From: Allocoprococcus sp004560705
GTDB taxonomy: Bacteria; Bacillota; Clostridia; Lachnospirales; Lachnospiraceae
Reading direction: 5' to 3'
Length of the DNA: 64,000 bases
Assembly (NCBI RefSeq): GCF_052065755.1
Contig: NZ_JBQHTK010000011.1
Coordinates: 13,490-77,489 of the forward strand
This document shows, piece after piece, positions 9,509-19,755 of the stretch. The notes beneath the pieces were generated by a model, which saw only the letters and a program-made list of their open reading frames with translations, did not search any database and was not told where the DNA came from. Numbering within the stretch: the stretch's first letter is position 1; each line of letters opens with the position of its first letter. The translations under genes were made by a program, and so were the position numbers.

Positions 9509-10914
9509 CTTGCATCCCTCCTTCCGGTTTTCCGTATATCCTTCAGTTCCAGATGAAGTTCTTCCGCAAGAAGCTCCATATTCTTAGGCGTGCAGAATCC
9601 AGCCTGACACCGTCCCATACCTGCACGCGTTCTCCGCTTGATGCCATCCAGCGTCGTCGCTCCCAGAGGGCGGTGGATCGCGTCAAGGATTTCTCCCATT
9701 GTAACACCCTCACATCTGCAAACAATCTGGCCATATGCCGGATTTTCTTGAATCAGACCATTCTGTTCTTCTCTTGAAAGCTCCGAAATGCGAGTAATTC
9801 TCTTTCTATGTTCACAAAATTCTTTCTTTTTGCACAATTCTGTGAGCCCTGCCATAATATCGCGAACATAAACACCTATCGCAGGTACACTGGAAAGTCC
9901 CGGCGATTCTATGCCTGCCACATCGATAAATCCTTTTGCGTCTTTCACTTCCTGAATGATAAAATCACCGTCGTCTTCATGTGCCCTAAGTCCTGCAAAC
10001 GAAGTGATAATTTGCCGTTTCGGGATATTTTTAACGGATTTTGTACACTTTTTCATAACTTCTTCAAGCCCATCGGATGTTGTTTCGGTTCCTTCTTTAT
10101 CCGTAATATCGGCGGCTGTAGGCCCGATCAACAGATTCCCATGCACAGTCGGCGTAACGAGCACTCCTTTTCCTTTTGGAGTCGGGATCTGGAAAATCGT
10201 ACGTTCAACCAAATTGCCCGCGTTTTTATCCAGCAGACAATACTCCCCTCTGCGTGGAGTAATATGGATTTTTTCCCTGCTGACCATGTTGTGAAATATG
10301 TCCGCATACACTCCAGCCGCATTGATCAGGAATCGTGTTTCGAACATTCCTTTATCGGTCAGAACACGAAATCCATTCTCCATTTTCTCGATTTGCTTCA
10401 CCTCTGTCTCCAGATGAAACTGAACTCCATTTTGCACTGCATTTTCTGCATAGGCGAGATTCATTTCAAATGGACATACGATTCCACTGGAGGGGATATG
10501 AATCGCTGCATATACGGTATCGACCAAATTCGGCTCCAGAAGAAGCGCCTGACTGCGGCTCAGCATCTCCATTCCCTCAACTCCATTCTTTTTACCACGC
10601 TCCATCAGCTCCTCGAGTACCGCCATCTCTTCCTTGCTCTGACACACGACCATAGCCCCGTTGCGCCGGAAAGGAAAATCCAGTTTCTCCGCCATCTCAT
10701 CCATCATCTGATTTCCCAGCACATTCAGCTTCGCCTTCAGTGTTCCCGGTTTCGCATCAAATCCCCCATGCACGATACCACTGTTGGCTTTGCTGGTGCC
10801 TTCACATACATCACTTTCCTTCTCCAGTACACAAATATCCAGTTCATATCTGGAGAGCTCTCTTGCCACTGCACATCCCGATACACCGGCTCCGATAATG
10901 ATGACATCTTTCAT
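9505..10914 (-). CDS. GlpA-like glycerol-3-phosphate dehydrogenase with C-terminal BFD [2Fe-2S] domain (469 aa)
   Basis: DAO-family flavoprotein: FAD motif VIIIGAGVSG at residues 4-13, the family's GTSKANSGIVHGG stretch near 40-52, and catalytic-domain hallmarks such as PTPKGKGVL. Residues from about 394 form a BFD-like [2Fe-2S] domain with Cys399, Cys401, Cys436 and Cys441 (CRCEGVT and CQAGFC). Family members oxidise glycerol-3-phosphate to dihydroxyacetone phosphate. First gene of the operon, with an AGGAGG site upstream, its own promoter and a hairpin in the leader. No glycerol kinase or facilitator gene is nearby. Confidence 0.9.
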   Translation of the reverse strand: MKDVIIIGAGVSGCAVARELSRYELDICVLEKESDVCEGTSKANSGIVHGGFDAKPGTLKAKLNVLGNQMMDEMAEKLDFPFRRNGAMVVCQSKEEMAVLEELMERGKKNGVEGMEMLSRSQALLLEPNLVDTVYAAIHIPSSGIVCPFEMNLAYAENAVQNGVQFHLETEVKQIEKMENGFRVLTDKGMFETRFLINAAGVYADIFHNMVSREKIHITPRRGEYCLLDKNAGNLVERTIFQIPTPKGKGVLVTPTVHGNLLIGPTAADITDKEGTETTSDGLEEVMKKCTKSVKNIPKRQIITSFAGLRAHEDDGDFIIQEVKDAKGFIDVAGIESPGLSSVPAIGVYVRDIMAGLTELCKKKEFCEHRKRITRISELSREEQNGLIQENPAYGQIVCRCEGVTMGEILDAIHRPLGATTLDGIKRRTRAGMGRCQAGFCTPKNMELLAEELHLELKDIRKTGRRDAR

Positions 10915-10954
10915 TTCCGATCATCCTCCTTAGGCAAATCCCTGTCCGTGTTAC

Positions 10955-10985
10955 CCGGTTGCTCCAGGCATCTCCAATCAACCGG
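10955..10985 (-). promoter_or_regulatory. Hairpin in the glpA-like leader
   Basis: CCGGTTG at 10979-10985 on the minus strand pairs perfectly with CAACCGG at 10955-10961 around a 17-base loop, between the promoter and the start codon. There is no T-run, so it is an operator or leader structure, not a terminator. Confidence 0.35.
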
Positions 10986-11001
10986 CAAAATTTATACCTT
11001 A

Positions 11002-11030
11002 ATTCTATCACGAAACTTTTCCCGGTACAA
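11002..11030 (-). promoter_or_regulatory. Sigma-A type promoter for the GlpA-like operon
   Basis: On the minus strand TTGTAC (11025-11030) and TAGAAT (11002-11007) are separated by exactly 17 bases. They lie about 90 bases upstream of the GlpA-like start codon. Each box differs from consensus by one or two bases. Confidence 0.55.
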
Positions 11031-11035
11031 TAAAA

Positions 11036-11063
11036 AGCAACTCAAGAAGGTCCTTGATCTGCT
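11036..11063 (-). terminator. Intrinsic terminator after the WYL regulator
   Basis: The minus strand reads AGCA-TCAAG-loop-CTTGA-TGCT with a short internal bulge, followed directly by TTTTTATT. It sits 38 bases past the WYL gene stop. Confidence 0.55.
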
Positions 11064-11100
11064 TTAAAGGGGTGGCTATGTCCCCTTCCCACATTCCCCC

Positions 11101-12090
11101 CTATACATACTGTCGCGTCAACCTTTTAATCTCTTCTTTCATCATTTCCACAACATCATCCGGTCCAACCACTTTCACTCCTTCTCCAAGCGAAATAATC
11201 CACCCGAGGAATTGCCCGCTGACATAGACTTTCACATTCACTGTAAAACGCTCCTCATCCACCGGGACAAGCATCACATCTTTCCCGAACCTGTCAATGA
11301 TAACTCCCGCCAGCGCATTATCTACCAGAAGTTTGACCTGACATTCTTTTCCTCCAAACATTCCAAAACTCTTCTTAGCATATTCAGCCATGTCCAGTTT
11401 CTTAAAATGTTCTTTCCCTTCTCTGGCTTCATCACACATTTGGATATGCAGCATCTTATCTACACGGTAATGCTTGATCTTCCCGGCCTCCGAATCATAT
11501 CCAACCAGATAATAATTATCATCATGCCATGAAAGTCCCCATGGGCTAATCTGATAATAAGCTCCATCATGGCGCAGTTCCATCTGTTTCTTTACATTCC
11601 ACTGAAAATATTGGAAACGGATTTTCTTATTCTCCGAAATCGCATTGTGGATCGCGTCGACCGTATAATAAATGCTCTCGTTCATGGTCTTGATTCGCCC
11701 GGATACATATACTTGGCGCTGCAGCTTCATTGCATCATATTTGCTGACCAGTTTTTCCAGCTTCTTGATCAATGCATTCGATTTTCGTTCTGTGATGAAC
11801 CTGGAAGACTGGATCGCATCCACCAGAAGCTTCAGTTCCGGAAGTTCGAAAGGACGGTCGATCACGTGATAATGGTACCGGTTACCCACCGGCTCTCCCG
11901 CAACCTCAACCCCGAACTTTTCCAGATCTTTCAAATCCGAATAAACGCTCTTTCTGTCTGCGGTGATATCATACTCTCTTAACGCCTCCAGAAGTTCCGG
12001 CATTGTGATATAGTGATTTTCATCCGTCCTCTCCAGCATGATCTGTGCAACCCGGTATAATTTAAATTTCTGATTCGTTCCCTTTGGCAT
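11101..12090 (-). CDS. HTH-type WYL-domain transcriptional regulator
   Basis: About 329 aa. The N-terminal winged helix-turn-helix (about residues 8-65, including ITADRKSVYSDLKDLEKFG) is followed by a WYL ligand-sensing domain (about 140-210, GLSWHDDNYYLVGYD) and a WCX C-terminal extension. Start ATG 12090 is chosen because AGGAGAAAAG precedes it; the ATG pair at 12112-12114 would incorporate the ribosome site. WYL proteins bind nucleic-acid-like or other small ligands and act as repressors or activators. Nearest neighbours are the GlpA operon and the AIM24 gene; a link to either is not shown by the sequence. Confidence 0.88.
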   Translation of the reverse strand: MPKGTNQKFKLYRVAQIMLERTDENHYITMPELLEALREYDITADRKSVYSDLKDLEKFGVEVAGEPVGNRYHYHVIDRPFELPELKLLVDAIQSSRFITERKSNALIKKLEKLVSKYDAMKLQRQVYVSGRIKTMNESIYYTVDAIHNAISENKKIRFQYFQWNVKKQMELRHDGAYYQISPWGLSWHDDNYYLVGYDSEAGKIKHYRVDKMLHIQMCDEAREGKEHFKKLDMAEYAKKSFGMFGGKECQVKLLVDNALAGVIIDRFGKDVMLVPVDEERFTVNVKVYVSGQFLGWIISLGEGVKVVGPDDVVEMMKEEIKRLTRQYV

Positions 12091-12192
12091 ATCAATCTTT
12101 TCTCCTCGCATCAAGACCAGATATTTGTAATGTCTGATATCATATTATCATTCTCCACAAACAAGTTCAATGCAAGACCTGCAACTTTGTTA

Positions 12193-12951
12193 CTATCTGA
12201 CCGGTGCAAGCAGCACCTTTCCGGTTCCGCGGTACACATTTACCAACCCTTCTCCCGATGCTGCCGATCCGAGTAAACTTTTCCCGGAGCGCTCCACGGT
12301 AAATTCCAGACTGCCACTCCATGCAATAGCAAAGTTCCCGTCTACTTTCAAAACGTCCTTATCCAGCGTAACTTCCACCAACTCTTCTTTCGGGCAGGGT
12401 GATTCGAGACAGACGATTCCGTTTCCCTGAATACCCAGATTGAATAATCCTTCATTTCCGGCAACTGCGGAAGACAGATTCGACCTCATCACTGCTTTGT
12501 GTTTTAATGAGGATTCACATGCAAGAAAGAGTCCGTCATCCAGCACAACCGAACCATTCCATTTGCTTAAATCCAACAGCAAAATATGTTGATACGTCGG
12601 TTCAAGCACCAATGTTCCGTCTCCGGTATATTCCGGTTTGATTGCCGATTCTCCTGTCACGGAACCGCGCACTGCTTTTCCGAACAGATCGCCGACGCCT
12701 TTGATTCCCGTTGTGGCCTTTACATTCCCGACCATCCACTGCATCGCGCCTGCCTGAACCGTCACATTCGATTTGGAGACATCACAGACAACCTGCCTTT
12801 TTCGAACATTCATCTGGCTCGCATAAAATGCTTCCATTGCCGTTTCCGGCATAACACTTAAGTCGCGCTGGTACTCAACCACTGAAAATGCTCCCAAAGA
12901 ATCAATTACCTTCACATCATCGTTTTCCATAAAATTTTTAATCTGATACAT
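12193..12951 (-). CDS. AIM24 family protein (252 aa)
   Basis: Matches the AIM24/TIGR00266 beta-helical family in length and pattern: repeated Gly-rich beta segments (QAGAMQWMVG, GDGTLVLEPTY, YRGTGKVLLAPV). No signal peptide or membrane segment. The biochemical role of bacterial members is not established; they are often highly expressed soluble proteins. A clear ribosome site (AAAAGGAGAATG) lies just upstream of the start. Confidence 0.85.
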   Translation of the reverse strand: MYQIKNFMENDDVKVIDSLGAFSVVEYQRDLSVMPETAMEAFYASQMNVRKRQVVCDVSKSNVTVQAGAMQWMVGNVKATTGIKGVGDLFGKAVRGSVTGESAIKPEYTGDGTLVLEPTYQHILLLDLSKWNGSVVLDDGLFLACESSLKHKAVMRSNLSSAVAGNEGLFNLGIQGNGIVCLESPCPKEELVEVTLDKDVLKVDGNFAIAWSGSLEFTVERSGKSLLGSAASGEGLVNVYRGTGKVLLAPVR

Positions 12952-13011
12952 TTTTCATTCTCCTTTTATTAGTTTTTAGACTTAAAAATAACTTTTAGCA
13001 GTACGTTTTTC

Positions 13012-13230
13012 CTATAAACGCTTCGGCGCAAACAGTGAAATCACACCCACGATCAGCAACACCGGAAATGCAATTTTAATCAGGCCGACTGCCACAAGGC
13101 CGATTAAAAATAACGGAAGCAGCACAACACTGGCTATGATTTTTGAAATTCCCCATGCTGCTTTCACCGCAAAAACAAGTATTTTTCCAAATATCAAAAA
13201 CATGAAAATTGTAAATATGAATGTTAACAT
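13012..13230 (-). CDS. Small two-helix membrane protein (72 aa)
   Basis: Nearly the whole chain is hydrophobic (TM at about 2-22 and 30-65), with positive residues at the loop and at the C terminus (APKRL). Its ATG lies inside the last codons of the 48-aa gene upstream, overlapping by seven bases, so the two are probably translationally coupled. The family is unassigned by eye; the function is unknown. Confidence 0.6.
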   Translation of the reverse strand: MLTFIFTIFMFLIFGKILVFAVKAAWGISKIIASVVLLPLFLIGLVAVGLIKIAFPVLLIVGVISLFAPKRL

Positions 13231-13370
13231 CGTTCTTCATCCTCCTCTTCTGCGATTCTTTTCCCATGGAATTTTGAATTCTCTTCCAGTCCAAGTATCT
13301 TACTGTAATCTTTCTGTTCGTGTATTCTCTCAATCATAAGGCACATCCTGACTCTCTGTTCTATACTCAT
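13224..13370 (-). CDS. Small conserved-type hypothetical protein (48 aa)
   Basis: ATG 13370 has an AAAGGAG site at proper spacing. The product begins MSIEQRVRMCLMIERI and ends in an acidic tail EEEDEERC. Short charged proteins starting in this way recur next to small membrane proteins in Clostridia (from memory, unverified). Its stop overlaps the start of the 72-aa membrane protein, suggesting a two-gene unit. The role is unknown. Confidence 0.55.
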   Translation of the reverse strand: MSIEQRVRMCLMIERIHEQKDYSKILGLEENSKFHGKRIAEEEDEERC

Positions 13371-13575
13371 CTTCCTATTCTCCTTTCCGCCAGATTATGC
13401 CCATATTATACTTGAATCCTTCCTTCAAATAAACAAAATCATTTGCGAATTAGTATCATCTATTTCTCCTTTTTTGAGGTGATATAAAGTAAATCTTAAG
13501 AATAAATAAATTCCCTTCGTTGTCAATATCATATATAATATTTTCAGGATCAGATTAATTAGGGGGGATTTTATT

Positions 13576-14088
13576 ATGGGAAGAAAATCAACAAAAGAAA
13601 TTAAAAATATTTATCAGATCAGCCGGGAAAATATGGAATATTCCCGGGAAGCAGCAGCCGAGAAACTTGGCTTCATTTCTTCTGACCGTATTGAAAAAAT
13701 CGAAAATGAACGGACACTGCCGCATCCGGAAGAGGTACTTGCGATGGCAGACTGCTACAAAAATCCTTCTTTATGCAACTATTTCTGCTCTCATGAATGC
13801 CCGATTGGAATCGAGTATGTACCTGAGATTCATGCAAAAGAACTCTCCCAGATTACCCTGGAGATGCTAGCCACATTGAATCGGCTGTCACACGCGAAGG
13901 AACGTCTTATTGAAATAACAGTAGACGGCGAACTTACGGAAGATGAACTGCCTGATTTTCTTAGAATCAAAGATGAATTGTCGAAAATGGCTCTTGCCAT
14001 CGATTCCCTGAATCTGTGGCTGGATCACACCATTGCTTCCGGGAAGATTGACAAACAAGTACTGGAAGAAATCATTCACAGAAAATAA
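13576..14088 (+). CDS. Xre-family helix-turn-helix regulator (170 aa)
   Basis: One of the few plus-strand genes. The N-terminal HTH (about 12-70) includes MEYSREAAAEKLGFISSDRIEKIENERTLPHPEE-type sequence, followed by a Cys/His-containing stretch near residue 75 (NYFCSHECPIG) and a helical C-terminal half that may dimerise. A strong AGGGGGGAT site precedes the ATG. The Cys cluster could bind metal (inference). It ends in a shared hairpin with the convergent kinase gene. Confidence 0.85.
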   Translation: MGRKSTKEIKNIYQISRENMEYSREAAAEKLGFISSDRIEKIENERTLPHPEEVLAMADCYKNPSLCNYFCSHECPIGIEYVPEIHAKELSQITLEMLATLNRLSHAKERLIEITVDGELTEDELPDFLRIKDELSKMALAIDSLNLWLDHTIASGKIDKQVLEEIIHRK

Positions 14089-14139
14089 TTTTGCTCATAA
14101 CGCAAGAGCCTGGCAAACAGCCAGACTCTCAGCAAAATA
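14089..14139. terminator. Bidirectional terminator between the Xre regulator and the kinase
   Basis: A long imperfect hairpin: ATTTTGCT at one side and AGCAAAAT at the other, with an inner AGAGnCTGGC / GCCAGnCTCT stem. It can act on both converging genes. Confidence 0.6.
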
Positions 14140-14176
14140 GATTCAAATTGTTACATATTCTGTCATCCTTCTTACA

Positions 14177-16312
14177 TTAGTTCAACCATCTGTCCAGTGT
14201 TCTGGCAAGCGATTTGAGATCAAGCGGTTTGGCAATATGCTCATTCATACCAACCGTTTTGGCCGCCTGTACGTCCTCCGCAAATGCATTTGCCGTCATG
14301 GCAACGATTGGTACCTGTCTGCAGTAATTCCGATCCATGGAGCGGATCGCTCTGGTAGCATCATACCCGTTCATCCGCGGCATCTGGATATCCATAAAGA
14401 TGATATCGTAATAACCGTCCTTACATGATGCCATTCTGTCAACGGCCTCCGTACCGTCAGCCACATGCTCGATTGCGAGCCCCGTTGTTCCCAGGATGAC
14501 TGTTGCAATTTCTGCGTTCAGTTCATTATCTTCTACCAGCAACGCGCGGCGGCCTGTCAGATCCATATTTTTCAGATCAACAAACGGTATATTCGGTTCT
14601 TGTGCTTTCTCGTCTCCTACAAGAGTATTGAACGTTTTTGTCAGTCTGGAGCGGAACAGCGGCTTACTGATAAATGCATTTGCACCGGCTGCTCTGGCCT
14701 CCTGCTCAATATCCGACCAGTCATAGGCAGAGATGATTATGATCGGCACGTCATTTCCCACGGCTTTCCGTATTGCTCTTGTCGTTGCAATCCCGTCCAT
14801 ATCCGGCATCTTCCAGTCAATAATGCAAGCAAAATAATCCCGCTTCTGGTTATGGTGAAGCACAATATGATCAACAGCCTCGGCCCCTGTAGACACACCC
14901 TCGGCTTTCATCCCCATATCATTCAGCATGCCGCAGCAGGACTCGAGACTTAATTCATCATCATCCGCCACAAGTACATCCAGATCAACAAATTTGTCAT
15001 ACTGTACATCCGAGCCTTCCTGAAGCCTGAGGTACATCGTCACCGTAAAGCGCGAACCGACTCCCGGCTTACTTTCAACCTTGATATCTCCTCCCATCAT
15101 GCGGACAATATTCCGGCTGATCGGCATGCCAAGACCGGTCCCCTGTATTTTATTTACGCATCCATCTTCTGCTCGGGTGAACGGTTCAAAAATCTTCTCC
15201 ATGAATTCTTCACTCATCCCCATTCCGTTATCTTCAAAAACGAATTCATAGCAGCCGATTTCCGCCTGGTTCGAAGGTTTTTCAGAAATAGAGAGCCGGA
15301 TCTTTCCGCCATCCGGTGTGAATTTTACCGCATTTCCCATCAGATTGGTGAACACCTTCTGGATGCGGAGGCTGTCACCGATTACCTCTTCATGGATCAC
15401 ACCGGAAATGTTGACAGAAAGCTCATGATGGTGCTCTGCGATTTGTGAACTGGTCATAGAGAGCAGATTATCCACCAGGTCGGAAAGTTTAAACTCTTCC
15501 TCGATCAGATCCACTTTTCCTGACTCGATTTTACTCATATCCAGAACTTCGTTGATCAGGCTGAGCAGATATTTGCTCGCCTGAGTAATTTTCTGAAGGC
15601 TATCCTGAACCCGCTCTTTATCATCAATATGCGACGCGGCAATTGCCGTCATTCCGATAATGCCGTTCATAGGTGTGCGGATATCATGGGACATATTGGA
15701 CAGAAAATCCGTCTTAGCCTTATTTGCCGCTTCTGCCGCATCAAATGCTGCCTGCAGTGCCATTTCCTGCTGGCGCTCCTTCTTGATCAGATCATCTACA
15801 TTTCTGGTACCGACTACTGCGACGAAACCACCGTCTTTTTTCTCTACAAACGCAACCCTTGCCTGCAGATATATGGTTCCGTCATCTGTATGTTTTTCAT
15901 AAGTCAAAGAGTAGTCTTTGCCGTCTGCACGAATATGATCCAACGACAGTTTTTCGATAAATTCACCGCGGCTTTCTTCCGAAACAAGTTCCTCTGCGTA
16001 ACTGCGCAATCCTTTTGACCAACAGCCATTATGCTTACAAAAATGCTCCGCAATAGCACGGCCGTCTTCATCCTGTGCGCGGTAAGTGGTCACGGTATCC
16101 GTTTCCGGATCAACAAGAAGAACAGAATAGTACTCTGAGCCAATTCCCTCTATAATCTCACTTTGTGTCTCCAAAGTTTTGATATGTTTTCTTTCTTCTT
16201 CCACGATCGAATCGACATTTCGGAATCCCAGAATAATCCAGCTTTCCGATGTGTGCCCAGAAATAGATCCGGATAAAGACCGCCTGGAAATAATGGGTGC
16301 CGCTTTCATCAT
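14177..16312 (-). pseudogene. Hybrid histidine kinase, C-terminal segment (PAS end, HisKA, HATPase, two receivers), separated by a frameshift
   Basis: Order of domains: PAS remnant, HisKA dimerisation domain with the phosphoacceptor His in SNMSHDIRTPMNGI, HATPase_c with N box NLMGNAVKF and G boxes, receiver 1 (Asp in CIIDWKMPDMDG) and receiver 2 (DIIFMDIQMPRMNG). No HPt domain is present. The apparent Met start near 16312 is inside a PAS domain and has no ribosome site. The frame joins the preceding segment by a +1 shift around 16255-16275. A protein made only from this segment would lack all sensor domains. It may still be expressed if the shift is a sequencing error. Confidence 0.8.
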
Positions 16313-17243
16313 AATTTACACGATAATTGCATACATACTCATCACTTTCTTCCAGAGCGCGAAGCACATTCTGAACAGAGACGGCATCTTTCAATTTTTT
16401 CTTATCCTCGTCCACAACATATTTGGAAATATAGTAATCCCAGGTCGTATTGTAGGAATGTCTTGAGACGCGCTTATCCTTGGGAATAAGATTTCCGTTC
16501 TTTTTGAGAGTCGTGGCACTGTCTTCTTCAAAATTGATCAGTGTAACGTCCGGATACTCTTTGCTCAGTGCATTGGCAATCTCCATTTCATCCTTCAGTG
16601 TCTCGTTGGTTCTCTCAACGGCTGTAAGCGCATCCTCAATCTTCTTCTGCTGGGCGAGCTCTTTCTTTTTCTCTTCGTCAATATTTTTAAACGCAACGGC
16701 AAATTCTTTTCGCTCTCTGAGCGGTTTTACGATCTGGCACTGAAAATACTGCATTTCACTATTCCGAAAGACTCTGTAATTAAAATAATAAGCCTGTTTA
16801 TCTTCCAGAAGCGTGCTCACACCGGCCACCGTACGGACATCGTCAAATAGATGCCGGTCTTCTTCAAAGACGTCATTGTCGATATAAGCGCTGAGATTCC
16901 GGTCATAATTTCCCGCTGCAAACTTCGTGCCGTAGCGGTCACTCATCGTCTGCCCCATACGATAGCAGACGGCTTCTCCGGTATTCATATTGATTGCATA
17001 TACATTTTCATAGGAGACAGCCAGCGCCTGAATCAGATTATCCTGGATTCCCATCGTTGCTTTTTCGGCAGTGATATTCCGAAATGTACAGATCACTTTT
17101 TTATTTCTTCCGTCTGCATTTTTCTCGACCGGAATAAATGCGCATCTGATCCATCCTCCGGATACAGAAATATACTCCTGAATAATGATTGTTTTTTCCC
17201 CCAACCTCGCGTCAAGCGTATTCAGATTCGTAAAAATCCGCAT
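16158..17243 (-). pseudogene. Hybrid histidine kinase, middle segment (PAS-type sensor domains)
   Basis: This frame is open upstream to about 17535, without a plausible start codon. It encodes at least two PAS-like repeats, each with the YIDIE..., NCREC... and HYFQ-type signatures of Lachnospiraceae sensor kinases, and a short helical linker. It ends out of frame shortly after HYFQAVFIRI, where the C-terminal segment takes over. It is part of one gene spanning 14177-18454. Confidence 0.75.
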
Positions 17244-17407
17244 GTTCGGTCGGGATTCTTCCGAAACCTGCGTTTTGACTATCCTTTTCAGGCATTCCCG
17301 TGCATTTCCCTTTTTGCTGTAAACATGGTGCGAACTGTCGACCGAGATAAGTTCCTGGTAAGAGTTCTCTTCTATATCAATATAATAAAGTGCAAAGAAA
17401 ATACTGC

Positions 17408-18454
17408 TCAGGGAACCGATAATGGCCGTGTGCTGCTTCTCGTTTTGAAGAAGAACGGTAAGCTCCTCATTGGTCTCCTGAAGTTTCTTTTTGGCCTCCA
17501 GTTCCTGAAGCTTAGCCCCATGAATGGACTGCGTGGCAAAAAAACATGTGTCAACCTGCCCTCGGGATCCCGATTTCCTTCAATAAAGGAGCACTGTCCC
17601 CAGCTTGCCGCCGATCCCCCGGCTTCCGCAGAAGGGAAAATGGTACTTCGATATTGTTTCGATATGATCCGGGTGTTTTTGAGCCGTTCCTCCAAAGTGG
17701 AAAGATCTACAAATACCTGTAACTCATCCGTGCAGTCAGGAGTCACCATATGATGGGAAAAATAATTCAGCCGTTCCTGTGCATCACCGGATGCTCCGAT
17801 GTGCGTACGTACATCAGATACCGATGAGAGCTCTGTAAAATAATTCTTTGTAAGATCAATATAATATACCGATGTATAAATTTCACTCAATGACTGGATG
17901 ATCTTCATCCGTTCTTCTAATGCTTTATTAGAATCTTCCAGTCGTTTGTTCGCAATCTCAATACAGCAAGTCGATGAAATAACAGATAGAAGCAGAAGAT
18001 GTCCGGTATTCCGTTTGGGATTATCTACTCCGAAAAAGCCTATGATCTCGCCATCCACCACAAGAGGCGAAACCCCTGCACTGTCGATCCCTCTTAGTTC
18101 AAGGATCTGGTATGTCTCTGATCCAAAGACAAACTCTTCATCCTGTGCCGAAACAAAAAATTCTCCTCTTTCTTTAACCAGCCTGAACCAGCCTTCCACC
18201 ATGTCGGCAGGGATATTCTGAAGCGCATTTCTTTTGGCCGCGACTCCCTCACGGCACCATTCATACGTGTTGTTGACTGCCGTCTTCTGAACATTCCATT
18301 CCAGAATATAGGCACGGTCCGCATCATAGTATCTGCCTGCATCAGCAAGAATATTCTGAATCGTTTGTCCACCCTTTTCTTTATTTGCGTAATCATGCAG
18401 GAAATGCTTGATTGCCTGCTCCTGATTTAACAGATTTTGTGAAAGCTCGTTCAT
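17408..18454 (-). pseudogene. Hybrid histidine kinase, N-terminal segment (GAF and PAS)
   Basis: Starts at MNELSQNLLNQE. It contains a GAF domain (about residues 20-170, AYILEWN... GFFGVDNPK) and the first PAS-like domain. In-frame homology stops at LTHVF, in a run of seven T on the minus strand near 17541-17547. One extra T restores FATQSIHG and the rest of the protein. Together with the shift near 16265 the original product would have been about 1420 residues: GAF, several PAS, kinase core, two receivers. Confidence 0.75.
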
Positions 18455-18684
18455 GATACACCCCCGGGAATTGGTATACTTTGTCTGATTTCAATTATAC
18501 ATTTCCCACAAAGCTCTATCAAGACGAAATTCCACAATACGTTTCTTTTTTTATCGTTGCAAGATGAATCATTACTTTACATCTTCTCGCATCTTCATTT
18601 CTGATTCCTCCTTTGATCTGCTCTGGAATCATTTTACAGCCTCCTCGTAAGAGGAGCGTCAAGCAGGGAAAAAGATATTTATGC

Positions 18685-19629
18685 TCACCTTTGATCCGAA
18701 ATCGCCACCTTAATAAATTCATCCATACTTTTTGTGAAGTATTTATTCTTACGATAATAGAAATAAACGTTTCTTTCTGCAGATGGATCATCAATCTTAT
18801 AATAAACAATTCCGGGACTTGGCGGCATACATTTTACTACCGTATCGCTAAGAATCGCATTTCCCATTCCTTTCTCCGTCAAATGATACACGGTCATTAA
18901 CTGATTCAGTTTCAGCGCTACTTTGGGATTAATTTCCGCTCTTTTACAAATAGCTTCAACCCTCTCTCTTGTATCATTATGCGCTCTCAACATTACAAAA
19001 GGCTCATCAGCAAACAACTTTAACGGCACACCCTGAATTTCCTTTTTTGTATGTACATTATTTTGTATATCTTCCGCTGTCAGTTTCCACTGCTTTGCCT
19101 CCTGATTACTATGGTGACCAGAAGGAACTGCCAAAACAAGATGTTCCTTCATAAAATATTTTTTTTCATAAATGTCCTCATTCATCGGATAATTATCAAT
19201 AATCATATCCAGTTCTCCGGAAAATAGCTTTTCTTCCAAAATCGGCGTGCTTCCTTCAAACAGGCTCACCTTCACGTTCGGATACTTTTCCTGAAATTTC
19301 AGAATAGCTGTTGAAACAACAAAAGCTGAAAAAAGATACGTCCCGCCTATTGCCAGATGTCCCACCTTAAGTTCATTCAGATCTTCCACATAATTTGCAA
19401 ATTGTTCTTCGAGATTCATTAATTGTTCTGCTGTCTTAATATACTGTTTTCCACATTCTGTAAGCTGAATCGGATTGGTACTTCTCTCAAATAACGGCAT
19501 TCCTATTTTTTGTTCCACCTTTTTCACTGTAGCACTTAATGACGGTTGGGAAATATAAAGATCCTTTGCCGCTTTTGAAAAGCTTCCCTCTTTATAAATT
19601 TTATAAATATATCTCATATTGCTAAACAT
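18685..19629 (-). CDS. LysR-family transcriptional regulator (314 aa)
   Basis: N-terminal winged HTH (about 1-60, GSFSKAAKDLYISQPSLSATVKKVE) followed by the LysR substrate-binding fold (about 90-300). It is located downstream of the aspA-fumC-malic enzyme genes in the same direction but separated by a terminator hairpin, so it has its own transcript. By position it may regulate dicarboxylate/aspartate breakdown; this is an inference. Confidence 0.88.
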   Translation of the reverse strand: MFSNMRYIYKIYKEGSFSKAAKDLYISQPSLSATVKKVEQKIGMPLFERSTNPIQLTECGKQYIKTAEQLMNLEEQFANYVEDLNELKVGHLAIGGTYLFSAFVVSTAILKFQEKYPNVKVSLFEGSTPILEEKLFSGELDMIIDNYPMNEDIYEKKYFMKEHLVLAVPSGHHSNQEAKQWKLTAEDIQNNVHTKKEIQGVPLKLFADEPFVMLRAHNDTRERVEAICKRAEINPKVALKLNQLMTVYHLTEKGMGNAILSDTVVKCMPPSPGIVYYKIDDPSAERNVYFYYRKNKYFTKSMDEFIKVAISDQR

Positions 19630-19666
19630 AACGTATTCCTCAGCTATTCACTTTGATAACGATTTG

Positions 19667-19700
19667 AAAACGGACGAACCCGATCAGTTTCGTCCGTTTT
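19667..19700. terminator. Terminator after the malic enzyme gene
   Basis: AAAACGGACGAA at 19667-19678 pairs with TTCGTCCGTTTT at 19689-19700, a 12-bp stem with a 10-base loop. The downstream side on the minus strand ends in TTTTC. Confidence 0.75.
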
Positions 19701-19755
19701 CTATATAAGTGTAACCTATAATAATTATAACACCTGCATACCTCAAAAAACACCT

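Noticed and set aside
9808..11067. Long open frame on the plus strand opposite the GlpA-like gene
   Set aside because: It is antisense to a gene with clear domains and ribosome site, lacks its own, and has a composition expected of a complement strand.
18639..18656. GCCTCCTCGTAAGAGGAGC hairpin after the LysR gene
   Set aside because: It lacks a T-run on either strand; too weak to call a terminator or operator.
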